Assembly (NCBI RefSeq): GCF_003369915.1
Contig: NC_046675.1
Span: 5,022,001-5,086,000 of the forward strand
Reading direction: 5' to 3'
DNA: 64,000 nt
From: Drosophila miranda
Taxonomy: Eukaryota; Arthropoda; Insecta; Diptera; Drosophilidae
The notes under the pieces are model-generated. The model made no database searches. It was not told the DNA's origin and saw nothing but the letters and a program-made list of their open reading frames with translations. Made by a program: the position numbers and the translations under genes. Shown here in pieces: positions 26,488 to 39,990 of this stretch (positions are counted from its first letter, which is position 1; the number at the start of each line of letters is the position of its first letter).

Positions 26488-29400
26488 CTGAAAGAAATAG
26501 CCAGTGGGTCAATGACTCGACCGTTTCTGCTCTTTGAATGCTCCTGTTGGAAGACACATTCCATGGGCAATAAATTAATGTTTATGGCCAGACTCATTAT
26601 GCCGCAATCACGTCGCATTGTCCTGTCACGGCCACATAAAGCTGTTGCCTAGCAGTGCCCGTCGTAATAGTCACGGCAGCATTTTTAATCAGCCACTTTA
26701 TATAATGCGCTGTGCATTTAAATGCTCTTAAAAGGGGGCAGGGGCTGGGCAGTCCGGCCTTCTTTCATCTGTCTGGTCGCATTCCAGGCCATCCCAGGCT
26801 GTCTGAGCTTAATGCAATGGAATCAAGCAGCTTAATTGATAGCATTTTAAACAAAATCCGAATTGTGTTCGATTTTATGTCTCATGCCTGTGGGCTTTCG
26901 CTGTGTAAAATGCATAAAGTTGTATCAATAACAATACGTAATGGGTAATTCATAAGCTCCTTTTCGGTCGACCCTTGGTAATCGCTTCAGTGATTTTCAT
27001 TAGCTGCAATCCGAACACATCTATTAAGCCCCGAAAACACTTGTCGTTGTTTAGTTCTCCCTTCCTCTGCCTGTGGGGCTGTGTGTTGGTGAGAGTCCTG
27101 TCAGCTGCCAGGACAACGCATTCATTCGATGATATGAGAACACTAATTTGGCAGCCTTCTGTGTGCGTTGAACGGCGGTAAAGTGCTTATCGATTGTCCG
27201 ACTCCCATAATCACACAAGAATGATCGCCGCCATTTTGCTTTGTGCGTGAGTGTGCGTCTGTGTGAGCTCACACGCATTAGTACAAATATTACGTGGGTC
27301 TCTGCGTTGTGTGTGTGAGTGTACTTTGGGGCAATTACTGCACCAATTAAGCCGCACTTGGACTCGCTTAAGTTATCAGTTCACATTTCAATTATGTGCA
27401 GGTGGCAGACTTTATTCTAAGCAGGAGCTTGTGCCTTGTTCGCTTTTAATGAGGAAAGGCTTAATGACAAATATCAGTCTTAGTCATGCTCTCGTGCACT
27501 ATCTGGTGCGTGATTTCCATTCAATTTCTGCCTGACTAACAGGGACTGAAAGGTGACTGGCGAATGCCTTCACATCCTTGGGCCTGTCTAAGACAAACTC
27601 AGCCATGCAAAAGCGTAACATTAAAAGCAATTTACCATTGTGAAAATCCTGGTTTAAGTGCCAGCAGCAGGAGAGTGGGTGCCCCTGTCTATCTCTCTCT
27701 GTCTCTGCCTCTGCCTCTCCTCCTGAATGTGTGAGCTTTAGAAGATGAAAGAAGAGAGATTCAGCTTCTGCTGCCTCGCATTTGTATGTTAATGTTAATG
27801 GGGATTCAGATTTGAATGCGAATGCTTTGTGTGTAATAAAATCTCATCCTTTTTTAAGTGTTAACATTACAGAATTCAAGCTTTTTGTTTGAGATCAGGG
27901 CCCCGAGGACCTCTTTACGCCTGGTTGGACCCTTAATTTGTTGCTCGCCTCCTTTGAAAGGATGCCAAAGCCTTACGTGCACACGCATTCTCGTGAGCGC
28001 CCCGAAATTCCGCTTCATTAGAGACCAACTACGGGGCTAAACATATGCAAAGCGCGAACTTAGAGTCTGCCTCTATTTTACATTATTTATTTTCAATTTC
28101 ACGAGCGACAGCCGCACAAACAGAATGGCCCGCAGGCACATTCCACATTCCACAAACCATTCCAGTATCCGCACGCACACGGTGCGTATGCGTGATGGCT
28201 GGAGTTGCGTGCATTTGAAATGCAAAATAGTTTTGTATGCCACAAAAATGGCTGCCAGTCGGCAGTGGCAGCGGCAGCGGTTGCCTGTTAGCTGCTAGCT
28301 GTTGGCTGTTGCCTCATTTGCATGCATGATGTTCGCGCCTTGATGAGGCCCCCCGGCCATAGGCGAGCGCCTGGCGTGGCACACGGCCTGGACCATGCCG
28401 CCACCTGACGGGGCATTGATGATAAAAGCATTTTAGAGCGAATTTAAATAATTAATAGCCAAGTGAAATCTCGCGCTTAAATTTTAACAGAATCTGCCGC
28501 GGAGTACCTTTTCTCTTTCAATTTAATTTGACGGCTTGTGGCTTGGAGTCTTCAAATAGAACTCAAGGACATTTAATTTTTATTTCCATTCCGTCCAACC
28601 CCTAGCTCAAGCTTGTTGGGACAATGTTTTTACAAATGTTTTAATAATTACCGCACTTAAATTTAAACTCTTTCCGCAGCCGTCAGCCGAGTCCTTCCCT
28701 GCCCCAAGTGGCCCCGCATCCAGTTGTCTCGCTCGGGCACAATCCTTCCGCCAGGAGAAAACTGTACAAAGTAGCATTTTGGGGTTAACTTCAAGTTAAC
28801 AGCATTAACAACAACAATGGCAACGGGGGAGGGTGGAGTGGTGGGAATGCTAGAAACACAAACACAAAGGGGCAGAAACAAGACCGAAGGCAAAAGGGCT
28901 TTAAAACTTTCTTAATGTGCAAAAGTTTTCTGGGCTTTGCACTAAAGAAGAAAACAAAGAGCAGGACAAAACAAAAAAATAGAAGAAACAATGAAAACAA
29001 GTAAACAATAATTTCAATTTTATTTTATTTTCGCTTAAAAGCGAACGCATTAAGGGGCGTGGAAACTTTAAGGCCAAGTCGTTCCCGTTCCTCCTGCCGG
29101 GCCCGAGCTAAGGGGCCTGTCTACCCGACATCCTGCCATATGGCCGCCTGCTTGACAAACAGCTGCGTTTGTCATGTGTTAGCCTGTGAGCAATATTTCC
29201 TGCCAGACGCCAAATAAAAATCCCCAAACTTATGGCGCTGACATAGCCTGCTACTGCCACTGCCACTAGTCCTAGCCCTTCGGCTGGTTCCTAGTCCTCG
29301 TCCTTCTGCTGGCTGTGGCCCTTATCGAAGGCAGTCTGGAGCTGAAACATTTCATGCATAGTCCTGGGAATTAACAGCACATTGAAGCGTTGCTTTTTCT

Positions 29401-31442
29401 TACTTTTTTGTTGGCCCGTTCAATGGCCAGGGCCAGACATGTGCAGCATGTATGCATGCAAACGATGCTTCGGAGACATTGCGACGTTGATAAGTTTGCA
29501 TATAAATTGTGACACATGCTCCCTGGCAACCAGAACATACTTTAAACCGAACTTGATGGGAAACAGCCAAGACGATGGCGCCGGAAGAGACCGAAGACAA
29601 CGTTATTTATGTTCGGGGCAAAACTATTAGCTGAGATTTTGATTAAATTTCTAAATACCCGGACAAGAGGATAAGGAAACTTCATGGCATGTTCTCGGCC
29701 AACTGGCGGGAAAACTTGAGTTCATATTGGACCCGGGACTCTGTTGCGTATGAGTAATGCATGCCCAAACAGAAATGTCAAAGGCTCTGAACTTTGCCAC
29801 ACATTCACAGCCCTCAGACCGACCGACAAACAGGCAGACAAACGACAGAGACAAACAGCCACGCCCAGCTCCCAGCTCCCAACTCCCAGTACCCCGAAAA
29901 GACCCCAAAGACCGCCTCCTGACATCGTAGCTGCCTGGCTGGTGCTGCTGCTGATGCTGCCACTGATGCTGCTGTGACATGCCCCAAAGTCCTCCCAAGT
30001 GTCTGCTGTGTCGCATTGAATTTATTGGAATTTTTGTTCTGCTTTTGAGCCAGGGCTAGCCTCCGGACCGGGCCAAAAAATATTGTATCTCCGTTGTCTT
30101 TGCCACTAGACGGCGAACAATTTCGTTAATGTTTCGCTGGCTTGTGGTTGACAGCGGTCTGCCGGTCAGCGGCTGTGGCATCCTCAAGTTCAGAAAAACC
30201 TAAATATTAGATGAGATTTAGTTTTCTATTACGTTGAGGTTTAAGGAGGGTCAGTGGCAGTAGCAGCTTCAGTGCTGCTGTTCAGTCATTTTCAGGCCAT
30301 AAGCTCCATGTTTTATTTATTCTGTGGGATTGTGTGCAGCTCAATGGGTTGATTGCCGGCCAAAAGTAACAAGAAAATATTGCAGAATTGAGGTAAAATC
30401 GAGTATAAATCCTGCTCGTGCTGGAGTGCATGAGTGCATGATATAAGGAACAAAATCAGCTAGTAAAATGCCTTAAAACAATATGCAAATTTTCATATTG
30501 ATAATTAACTGCTTTTGATAGCCATAGCCCTTAGCTATTCCTGCTATAAAGACCCATTCATGACCTATTCCCCACAACTTTTTGTTGGCTCTTTTGTTTC
30601 AATGGCCAAATAAATAAATATCGATTATGGCCCGGTCAGGTGGCCAAAGTGTAAGCAACATTTTGGCCGCTTTCAACAGACAATGGGCCCCCTGGCGCAG
30701 AGCTGTCAGCTGGCGTGTTTAAAAACTTTGCCCAGGACCAAGCCGAACCGGTCTGAGTCCCCAGGCGATTGGCCTCCATAGAAGCTCATCTGCTAAACCA
30801 TTGGAGCCTGCGAGAGAGAGAAGGAGCTGGAGCTAGAGCTCGAAGGCAGAGATAGCAGTGGCTCCATGATAAGACTAATTCCACCCGCTTGGCTAATTGA
30901 AAAAGTTGCATTCCTCCTGTTGTTTGGGCCGTGTTTAGTCAGTGGAAGACGAGAAATTGTTGCTAAAAAAAAAAACGAGAACAAAAATTGTTATTATTAC
31001 GGATCCTGGGCAGGAGAGGAGGCTCACAATTGTGGTCCAGTTTTTGGGGGGAGACTCTTGACCAGGTCGGCATTTGCATAATAAGCCCTGTGAATGGAAC
31101 TGTGACTGCGACTTTGGCTACGGCTCCTGTTACGGTTATTGTTACAGAACAGAACAGAACAGTTACAGACGGAGAGTTGCTCTTACGGTGCACGGTGGCC
31201 GGTGCCCAGCGGCGCATGAAATTGTTGTCTGCCTTCAGGTTGGGCTTAAAAATTAGAAAGGAGATGGCGGAACAGAGAGACCCATGGGCTATTCTAGGAA
31301 CGGAGCCAAAGCGGAAAGCATAAATTCTCGTACGATATGAGAACAGCCAGCAAACATCCGCACATAAATAAATCATAAATATTAAATGAAAATGAAAAAT
31401 GTGCAGCTACAGCAGCAGCAGAAGCAGCAGGAGGTATGAGCT

Positions 31443-31466
31443 GGGAGCAGGGAGCAGGGAGCAGGG
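31443..31466 (+). repeat. GGGAGCA heptamer array, G-quadruplex motif
   Basis: Four GGG tracts at 31443, 31450, 31457 and 31464 with 4-nt AGCA loops. Confidence 0.85.
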
Positions 31467-34278
31467 TGTATTAGGGCGTGGAAGGAAGCGCACAGAACCT
31501 GTCAGCGAGTGCCTGGGCAGGGAATAATGCAGGAGCCAACAATGCATCCGACGATCGCATGATTAGCGGCAGTCCAGAGCCACAGCTAGAGCCGGAGCAA
31601 GAGCCACTTGTCCAATGACTCACCCGAAGGAGAGGCAGAAGCAGAAGCAGCAGCAGCACCAGACGCACACCTAGACCCAAGCAAACCATGTGCTTGGGCC
31701 CCAGGCAACGCACGATATTCTCACAATGCAGAAAATTACTAAATTCGATATGCAATTTATAAACCCAGAGACCGTCTGACGGACCGACCGACCGACCTGC
31801 TCTCCCCCACAGGGCGCCTGCCTGGGCTCCTCTGGTCTCGGACTTTGTCTGGCTTTTTTGGCAGCATTGCTGAAAACGATTTGGTAAGTACTGTTTGTTG
31901 ATACCCAGCCAAGGCTTAAGTGTACCCAGAAGCGAAAGCAACAAAATCCTGGCAAAAATACTCTGCTTTAATGCGCTTTGCCAGCCAGACTCTTGGCTGG
32001 ATTTGGAGATGGAGATGGGATGAGGAGTAGGGAAGCGGACGCTGCCTTGTTATTCGAAGACGTTTGAGCTGCAACTGAGGCTAAGAAGCAAAAACTATAT
32101 TAATTTTCCATTTCACTTTAAGGTTCTTTTTCCCCCGTTGGCTTATAAACTTGCTTGCTACAAAAACCCAAAAAGAATTCCCTTTCAATTCGTATCTGCT
32201 TGTTGTTCTTTGTTGCCTGATTCAGTCTAATGCAGTACTACTATAACCAAGGTGATTTGCATATATACGTAGAACTAGTACAAAGAGAATGGCTGATGAA
32301 GAGCCAGATACTTCTTTAACTCTTGATTAAGCACCTTAACTCCTGGTCTTCTTCTGAGCTTTGGACAATGTTTTATTGCCGCAACCTCAACGCAACGCAG
32401 TCAATTATTTATTATGCAAAGCCATCAGAGCTCAGGCCAACAAATTCTGGCCCAGAACCATTCAAGTTCTGAAACAAAAACCCCACCCACACACACTCTC
32501 TTTCTCTCTCTCTCTCTCTCTCGTCATGCAGGGACCAGATGATTTAAAAAGCGTTAACATATTTTGGGACGCTTACTTGGCGGCGGGTCACAGCCGCAGA
32601 CACACGCAGCTGGCTGAAATAATCATTAATCATTTCTTAACGTGGCCAGAACGAAACGACGGTGGCGCGCCAGAAAGTTTTCACTCCTCGCCAGGTCGTC
32701 GTCGGGTCATAGTCATAAGGCATTAACTTGCCGGGCACTTGTACAGGAGCCACCTCGTGTGGCTCGCAGTCAGAGCCAGAGCCAGAGCCATGCCCAGAGT
32801 GATATTATCAAGTTGATGCCACACCCACGGCCCCCGCACCCGCAGCCACCTTGTGGGGGGCGTTGGGCAACCGCGACAAATTTGAAAAATTGCTCAAAGT
32901 TTTAGTGCCCCATCTTCGTTCTCCACGGCACTCGCATGACATACGAGCTGAAATAAATATTTTTCCCCCTGGCATGTTACAAATGTTTCGAGTCGGATGA
33001 AAAGTTTGCCTCATTGTGAGAAAATTTTAGAGCTCCCACCCGTCCCTCAGTCCCCCGGGGAAGCTTTCCTCTTCTGTGTGCAACTGTTACGAGTATTTCA
33101 AAATTTAAACAGCCCAGCAACGGCCTTACGGAATTACTCGACAATTTTATGGCTGCCGTGCATAAAATACGTATGACGCTGCAGGTTTACCGGACCACAC
33201 CAGACCGTACCCCCGACCATGCCCCAAGACCCGACTTCCATCAGCTGTTTGCCGGCTCCGGCTGCTGCTCCCGGTGGGTGTCCGTCTGGAGATGGTGGAT
33301 GCGGTGGTGGAACGGAGCCGAGTGCCAAGTGTCTGGGAAGTGTAAATCGGCTTTGTCGCCGCTTGTTGTGTGCACGATGTAAACACAAACTGAATAATAC
33401 TGGTTACTGGCTATAGAAAGAGACTCTTGTTCTTGGTCGCCCTCTCTCAAAACCATCCAAATCTCTCCAGCATCTGGTTCTCTCCGATGGTATAAGAGAG
33501 TACCATTCTCTGTCCGCGACGCATGCGCAGATCTCTGACAAGAAAGAGCACCGCTCCCCAGCGAATGTTTTCTTTATTGTATGGGAATTATTTCTGAAAT
33601 CTGTTTGTTTTTGACTTTGGTTCATGTGCGTGTTGCCAACTAAGGCAAACGCTATATGTAACAAGATTAGGCAAAGTATTTGTATTTTATAGAATACAAA
33701 AAGCTCTGCTGAGCCAACAGAGAATAGAGCAGAGAATAAAATAGAATTGGCAAAACATACCGTGATTAAAGGGTATTGAAAATGTTTGCCATTCCACAAG
33801 ATACTTGTGTCATTAGAAAGGTTTGAGGTCAATCATTTTCAAGTATCTCAAAGTATTCTTCCGGAATATTATAGGAACAGGCTTATATCTAAAAGAAGTA
33901 CCGCCTTCAGTGGCTTAAATGTTAACATACATTTTATATATTCCATTTCAAGGGCTTAGAAGTACATATGTATGTATATGTGTGGATCTGTAGTATTTGG
34001 TGTGAACAAAGTCTTGTATGTTGTCTTATTATGTTTTTTGTTCGCACAGATTTACAAAATGTCATTTGCCTTGAAGATCCTTTTTTGATTGTCTGTACAT
34101 GTACGGCAAGATCCTTGTGAAGTTTATCGGCAGACTGTTTCTGTATAAGGCCGGCGTCTTTAGAATTCTGTGAAAGAAATATACATATTTTAATTATTTG
34201 TTAATAAGAGAAAACTATGAACAAAAATTAACATTCTATAGATGATTGTGATTAGAAGTAATTACATGCATGGTTACT

Positions 34279-36316
34279 TTATAAGTCCATCATTGTGGAC
34301 TCAAACCAGGGGGCACTTTCGATGCCCTCGAGCATTTTCATAATATCATTGAGACTGTGATTGGCTTCACCAACAGTTGATAGAATTACGGACTGGTCTA
34401 AATCCTGTCCAATTGCGATATTGCCTTGATCAGTAGCTTCTGTATCTTGACTTTCATTTTCATGACCTACGGTTACTTCATTACCCACATCAAGAAACTG
34501 ATTGGCTAAAAAGTTTTCAAGTCCTGATAGCGTATCGACATCATAGTCAAATGCAGCAGATGGGGTATCCGTGATATTTTGACCCGCTGGGATCGGTTCA
34601 GTCCACGTCTGATTAACGACAGAACGATCGACAGTGGAACGTGGGGCAAAAATACTTTCTGCTGGTGCATTAATCGGTGGCTCATAGAACTGAGGGATAA
34701 TAGGTGGTTAATTTATTCAGGTTCAATCACAGCAGTACTTGCAAACACTAATAATTATCTACAAAGTCTATAGACTCAAGCTAAGGCGTATGAATAAAAT
34801 AGCACTGGTTTTAAGTCGTTTTTGTTGTGTGGTTTAAAAGTTGATGACATATTCAACTCACCTTTTGCTTATACTGCTTCCTAGGCGGCTCTAGGGACCT
34901 ATGTAGCTCACATGTCTCGTTCCCCATGTCCCAGACAGCATCCTGGCAGACATTGCCGTTGCGTTCCTCCCCGCAATCGCGGAATATCATCTGGCGTCTA
35001 TCCGATAGAATATGCCTGCGGCAGTGCTTGGTGGACTGTATCGCTGGCAGTCCACACTGATGGCCGTACAATTTGAAAATGCACTTTGAGGCGTAGAAAG
35101 TCTTGCGCACGTAATCGTGCTTGGACTGGTCGCGTTTCTCTCTGTATCTCTTGTAGAAATACGCCTCTTTGCCCTGTCGACGATGATAGCTGTTGAAAGC
35201 CCTCAGCTTTTGGTAGAGCTTCAGCTCGTGCGGTGATTTATTGGCCTGATCCAAAATGCTGCCTGCAAATATAAATACAACTGTGAGTTCTCGTGGCAGA
35301 CGCGTAAAGTGTTTGAACTGCACAGTAGGTTTCCTGTTCTTTGCGTAAGTCAATTAAGTACTGGCGTCGTCGCTTCCTCATGTGGCGTGCCAAAAACTTG
35401 AGCTCCTCGCCGTACAGAGTCTGAAGTTTCTCCACTTTTCTTAGAGTGTTCTTTACGAACTCGGGACGAGTGTAGACGCCGCCGTGTCTGCAGACAAAGG
35501 ATAAGGTTTACGGGACATCACAACGATTGGGCTGAGTAGCGATCTTACTTTAGAGGTTCATCGTAGTCGGAGTCGATGCTTTCATAATCAGACTCATCAA
35601 ATTCGACATCTGGTAGGGTGTTCCGTACACAAGGCGGGTCCTCATCATCGCTCGAAATATCGGATGCATATTCCACAATGCGCTTACGCGAAACCACCGC
35701 TCCTGCAACATTCTCCACACTGTTGCGATGTTCTTGGGGCACTGTAAGGAACATTAACACTAGGTTTAGAACACGGAATGGCGTGAATATAATTGTACGT
35801 ACGAAAAGGGGTCACTTGCGGTGACACAACATCAATCACATCATCGTCTTCATCTTTATTGTCCACGGGCTTCGGAGCCTCGGGCTCCTTCACATTTAAG
35901 TGATGAGAAAGACTACTGAGCAACGTCTCATTGGTCTCTACGCCAGACCGAAAACAGCCCAAGGTCATCCGAGCCTTGCGCAACTGAAGCTGACGATTGT
36001 GCTCAAAGCAAAGTGGCGTCAGTATCTCCTTCTTCCTGGCATCATACTTGGGCACCGCGTTTATGCACTTCCGTTTGTTCAAGTACACGAACGCGCACCG
36101 ACGGAAGGGAGCAAGAGGATCACAAAGAATGTGGCGAATGCAAAACTTGTATCCTTCAATGCGCACCAAGCTGCAAATGTATGTCTGGTTGGCGCAGTAC
36201 CTGGCTTTGGTCAACTCCATGTGGATCTGGTCGCGCAGCTGCTCCTCCTTTTCCGGGCTGCATTTGCCATCGAATCGTGAGTATTTGGGCATTTTACTTG
36301 GAGATAAGCCAGCCAT
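34279..36316 (-). CDS. dgt1: KANSL2 / NSL2 (dgt1) orthologue, NSL histone-acetyltransferase complex subunit, five exons
   Basis: Coding exons on the minus strand are 36316-35803, 35741-35549, 35487-35324, 35262-34862 and 34689-34279, giving 560 residues. Every junction is GT-AG and keeps frame; introns are 61, 61, 61 and 172 nt. The protein has two C3H-C3H zinc-finger blocks typical of KANSL2. The first is C41, C48, C59-x2-H62 then C74, C84, C103-x2-H106. The second is C351, C360, C371-x2-H374 then C387, C396, C408-x2-H411. An acidic, serine-rich linker lies between them and a basic helical stretch of about residues 255-345 precedes the second block. In flies NSL2 belongs to the NSL complex with MOF, NSL1, NSL3, MCRS2, MBD-R2 and WDS, which activates housekeeping promoters in the nucleus; the name dgt1 comes from a gamma-tubulin RNAi screen. 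The start chosen is the first ATG; a second lies 8 codons on. The third intron uses a weaker GTGCAG donor but is the only in-phase choice. Confidence 0.94.
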
Positions 36317-36415
36317 TTTTTTTTTTTCGTTACCGGCTTTTCACTGAAAAAACTAAATATACTTCGAAGAAAAAATTGACACTTGCCAGAGATGATTTTA
36401 CAACGATATGAAATG

Positions 36416-36423
36416 TATCGATA
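36416..36423. promoter_or_regulatory. DRE (TATCGATA) upstream of the KANSL2 gene
   Basis: A perfect TATCGATA palindrome lies 100 bp upstream of the KANSL2 ATG. DREF binds this element and it marks Drosophila housekeeping promoters. A partial match, TATCGATG, lies near 36513. No TATA box is seen between the DRE and the ATG, as expected for a housekeeping promoter. Confidence 0.75.
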
Positions 36424-39400
36424 TAAGTATTATGAATTGGAGCATACGTTTCGATTTGGGACAATGGAATATGAACGCTGTTTTAACGCTCAAAGGCTTT
36501 CTACACTGTCGCTATCGATGTCGGAATGGATGCAATGAAGCAGAATAAGCTTTAACATTGGTAGACAATATTTTACAAAATTATGGAAATCAACCAAAGT
36601 ATGGAAAACGGCAGGAATTTGGACAGCACAATTTGTCATAAAATGTATCGTAAAAAATGTATGTAAAATGTATCCAAGGATTATTAAAAATTGTATTCAA
36701 AATTAGCTTCGAGTTGGAACAGTGGAATATGAACGTTGTATTCAATTATCTATGCCTAAATTCATTCTTATCAAGAGAATCTTTGCAAATATTTATATTG
36801 CATAGATTTTAGGCATTCATGCTTCTGAAGTAACGCTTTCCGACAAAAAGAATAAGTTTTACACCCATCACGAGATCCCAGCGATCCTTCACCCTCTCCA
36901 AAATGCTATCCACACCATTAAAGTTTACTTTTTCCACTGAGTCCTCCAGCTGGCCTCGCTGATCTCCCTATTGAGCAGAGCACTTCGCTTGGCTTGGCTA
37001 AGAGGCAACAACAACAATAGGGTGTTGGAAACTTCTTGGCCAAACATCAAATTCACAGCCGATTTTTGTCATTAGAGCAACACAAAACTTTGAAAGGAAG
37101 CTCTTCAGGCTAACAGCCCCGCCTCCCTCAATCCTCAGAGACCCCGACATCGCCAGAGGCGCAGCAACTGTCACTTGGGCCGTGGCGCGTTTTTAATGGT
37201 CAAAAGTTTTATGTTTATTGTTTATGCGTTGAAGCAAAAATTTTCATGAACTTTTCATTGTTCCGGTTTGCTGGAGGAAAACTTTTAGCATACAATGCAC
37301 TTTAATTTCGCTGCCCCTCCAGCAGCAACAGAAGCAGCAGCAGTCCCTGTTGCCTGCTCCCTGTTCCCTGTTACCAGTTCCTGCCAAAGAAATGCTTTGG
37401 AAACAATGCGATGGCAAATGTTGCAGCAAAAGTTTATGCGCCAGAAACTTGGCCAAATGACAGTGATTGGGGGCAGGGTAAGAGGAGGGGGGCGTGGGCA
37501 TGAATGGGTGCGGGTCGAATGGCGGGCGACAACCTTCAATGCCATTGACTGTCCGTCCGGGCGTTTCATTTGCGCGTAATATGCGCACAGGCCAACTTTG
37601 TTTTATTGGCTGGCAAATGCAAATAAAAGTTGGCATTCCACGGTATGCCCTGCTGCTGCCACACAGTCTCGCCAGCCACCAAATGTGGCATGCCCAATGC
37701 CCCTACTGTATTTGAGAGGGACTCGAGTCCAGTCCAGTTCAGTTAATTTTTTCCATTCAAAGGCGAAACAATGAAAGTGCCTGAACATTTTTTGCCCCGT
37801 AGTCATCTTGTTAACATTTATTCTCTCTGCCTCTCAGTCTCCCTGGGCACTCGCTATGCGGACTTACAATGTAAAAGTTACTTCCACTTGTTTCCTTCTT
37901 GGCTTTTTTAGCCACGACCAAAGTTTGGCCACTTAAAGCAGTTTGTCAGTCAGTTCTGGGGAAGCGTTAACTTCCACAGATTCTGTGGAGCGGAGCTTGC
38001 ATTTCGGGTGGCATAAATTTTAGGTTTACTTTCAATTTTCGCAATCATCACATTATGCAATGGAGTCGTTTGTGCTCGCTCGCAACAAACTTTCTTCCAA
38101 AGATGCAAAACATTCTGCAGCCGTCGCCAAGTCGGAGCCAACTCTCAAGCACGGCCACCAGGCATACGTTCCGCCTCTAAGCAGATTTTGGCAGCAGCTT
38201 CTCCCCGTTGATGACACAATAAATTGCTGAAAATGTCCAACAGAACACAAACAAAGAAAAACGCCAGGAAAATCCCATTCATATGCAGAATGAAAGCATT
38301 TTTCCCAATGCTGAAATAGTTTGTTTGCCGGTGCAGGGCTCTCCCGGGGCAGGCAGGTGTACTGCCCCAAAGAGCGGCAGTTGTTGCCCCGTGCCAGTCA
38401 CAGTTGTTGCACAAATGCCGCTCGCAGGCAGGCCGAAATATTGTAATATGTGTACAAAATGGTTTAGCTGCAGTCGAAAAACAAATCGAATTCCTGTATC
38501 TATTGGCGGAAGGATCTATGACAGGCTAAAGCCACAAAAAAAGTGTCTACATTCTCGAGTCGAAAAATGATGCTGCTTGCAACATGGACACATGGGACCT
38601 GCTGGCGGAGGCGGTGGGGCAGGGAGTGTAAAATTGTGACACAAAGTTATGACAATGATGAAATGGGAACGATGCCGTCGCCGTCGTCGTCGTCGTCGTT
38701 GTCGTTCTCGGTGATGATGATGAGCCGCAGCAGCAGCCGCAGCACCAGCCGCCCAGGCTGGAGCATCAGTGGAAGCTTGAGCATGAGCTGTGGCAGAAGG
38801 AGTGGCATCAGCAGTGAAGGAACCAGCAGCAGAGTGCTGCCATGGACAACGATGCCGGCTGTCGGCTGCCAGCTGCCACCACCGGTGGCACGGGAGAATA
38901 AGACATTTCTCTGTCTCCCCCTCTGCCTTTGTCGAGCTTTACTTTTTGTGTGTACTTTCCCTGCCGCAGAAATACAATTTCATTTGATGTCTATGTGTGC
39001 GATGAAATTTTCGCACATTTGCATAAAAAATATGTGGAAGACGAGTATGTGGCCAAGAGCCAGGCAGGAGAGTGCAGTTAAATTACGGGAGCCCCCAGCT
39101 GGAGGCCAAGGGACCGAATCTCATATGACGAAGTGGAATCCCCTACACCAAGGACTCCCATATAATGTGTAAGTGGAGCAGCCATTCACTTGTAAGATCC
39201 ATTCTGAAACCATATCAAGTGCAATCGGGGAAAGTTCATCAGAATCCTTACCAGTTCCCTTCAATTTCGAACTCGGATTACTGAAACATTTCCAGGGCAT
39301 TGCCAAGCATTCAGCGCTGACATTTACATACTTTCGCTAACTTGACTCGAAGTCAACTTGGAATTTGCATGCCAGAAGCCAGCAGCCAGAAGCCAGAACG

Positions 39401-39990
39401 GGACGATGCCAAGTCATTCCGTCACATGTGACATTGCATGCCACATTCCACAAAAAATGGATGGCAATGAAATAGGGGGGGAATGTGCCAAGCAGCAGAA
39501 TTTTACGAGTAGCAAATACACTTAAAAAGTAATAAAATATTTTATTACGACACAGAAAACTGCACATAGAAAATATGCAAGCTCATTTCATTTCTTGTCG
39601 AGCAGAACTTTTGCAAAATTCCTTGAAAAGAAATGACTTTAAATGGAGCCCCAGCCAAGCCCGGCAGCAAATTAAATATTCATTAGTGAAGGGGATCAGG
39701 CGTGACATCCTCTGATGTCGGGGACTTTGATTAAGCATCTAATGCCGCTTCTGTAATGCCCCCATAAGGACTTGAGCCACTAATCAATAATGCGCTGCTC
39801 TTCAAGCGGTTGGCGCCTCAGCCTCATCCTCATTCCCATGAAGCTAATTCCGCTGGAGCTGGAGCTCCTTTTCTCTGTTGTTTGCTCTATGCGTGTCATC
39901 GCAAGTGGCAGTCGTGCAGCAGCCAGGACTCACTCTTGACTGCTCCACCCGTTGCTATCCAGCACTCCAGAGCTGACGTTGACGCAGTTC

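Larger units (their letters stand above)
24001..34278. other. Gene-free stretch, non-coding
   Basis: No supported gene. Holds CA (24689-24704), CAG (26400-26418), GGCA (26457-26487) and CT (32503-32522) runs, C-tracts at 29864-29895, a G-tract repeat at 31443-31466, an AGAGCC run (32771-32790) and a possible TATA/NRF1-type element group at 33489-33531. The last part includes the 3' UTR of the KANSL2 gene. Confidence 0.6.

Noticed and set aside
31471..31944. 157-codon minus-strand ORF
   Set aside because: Driven by AGAAGC and AGCC repeats; no family pattern.
33404..33832. 142-codon minus-strand ORF with a hydrophobic middle
   Set aside because: No promoter, splice support or recognisable family; flanks look like ordinary intergenic DNA.
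38543..39172. 209-codon plus-strand ORF rich in Ser and Arg
   Set aside because: Built on TCG, AGC and ATG trinucleotide runs with no recognisable domain or promoter.
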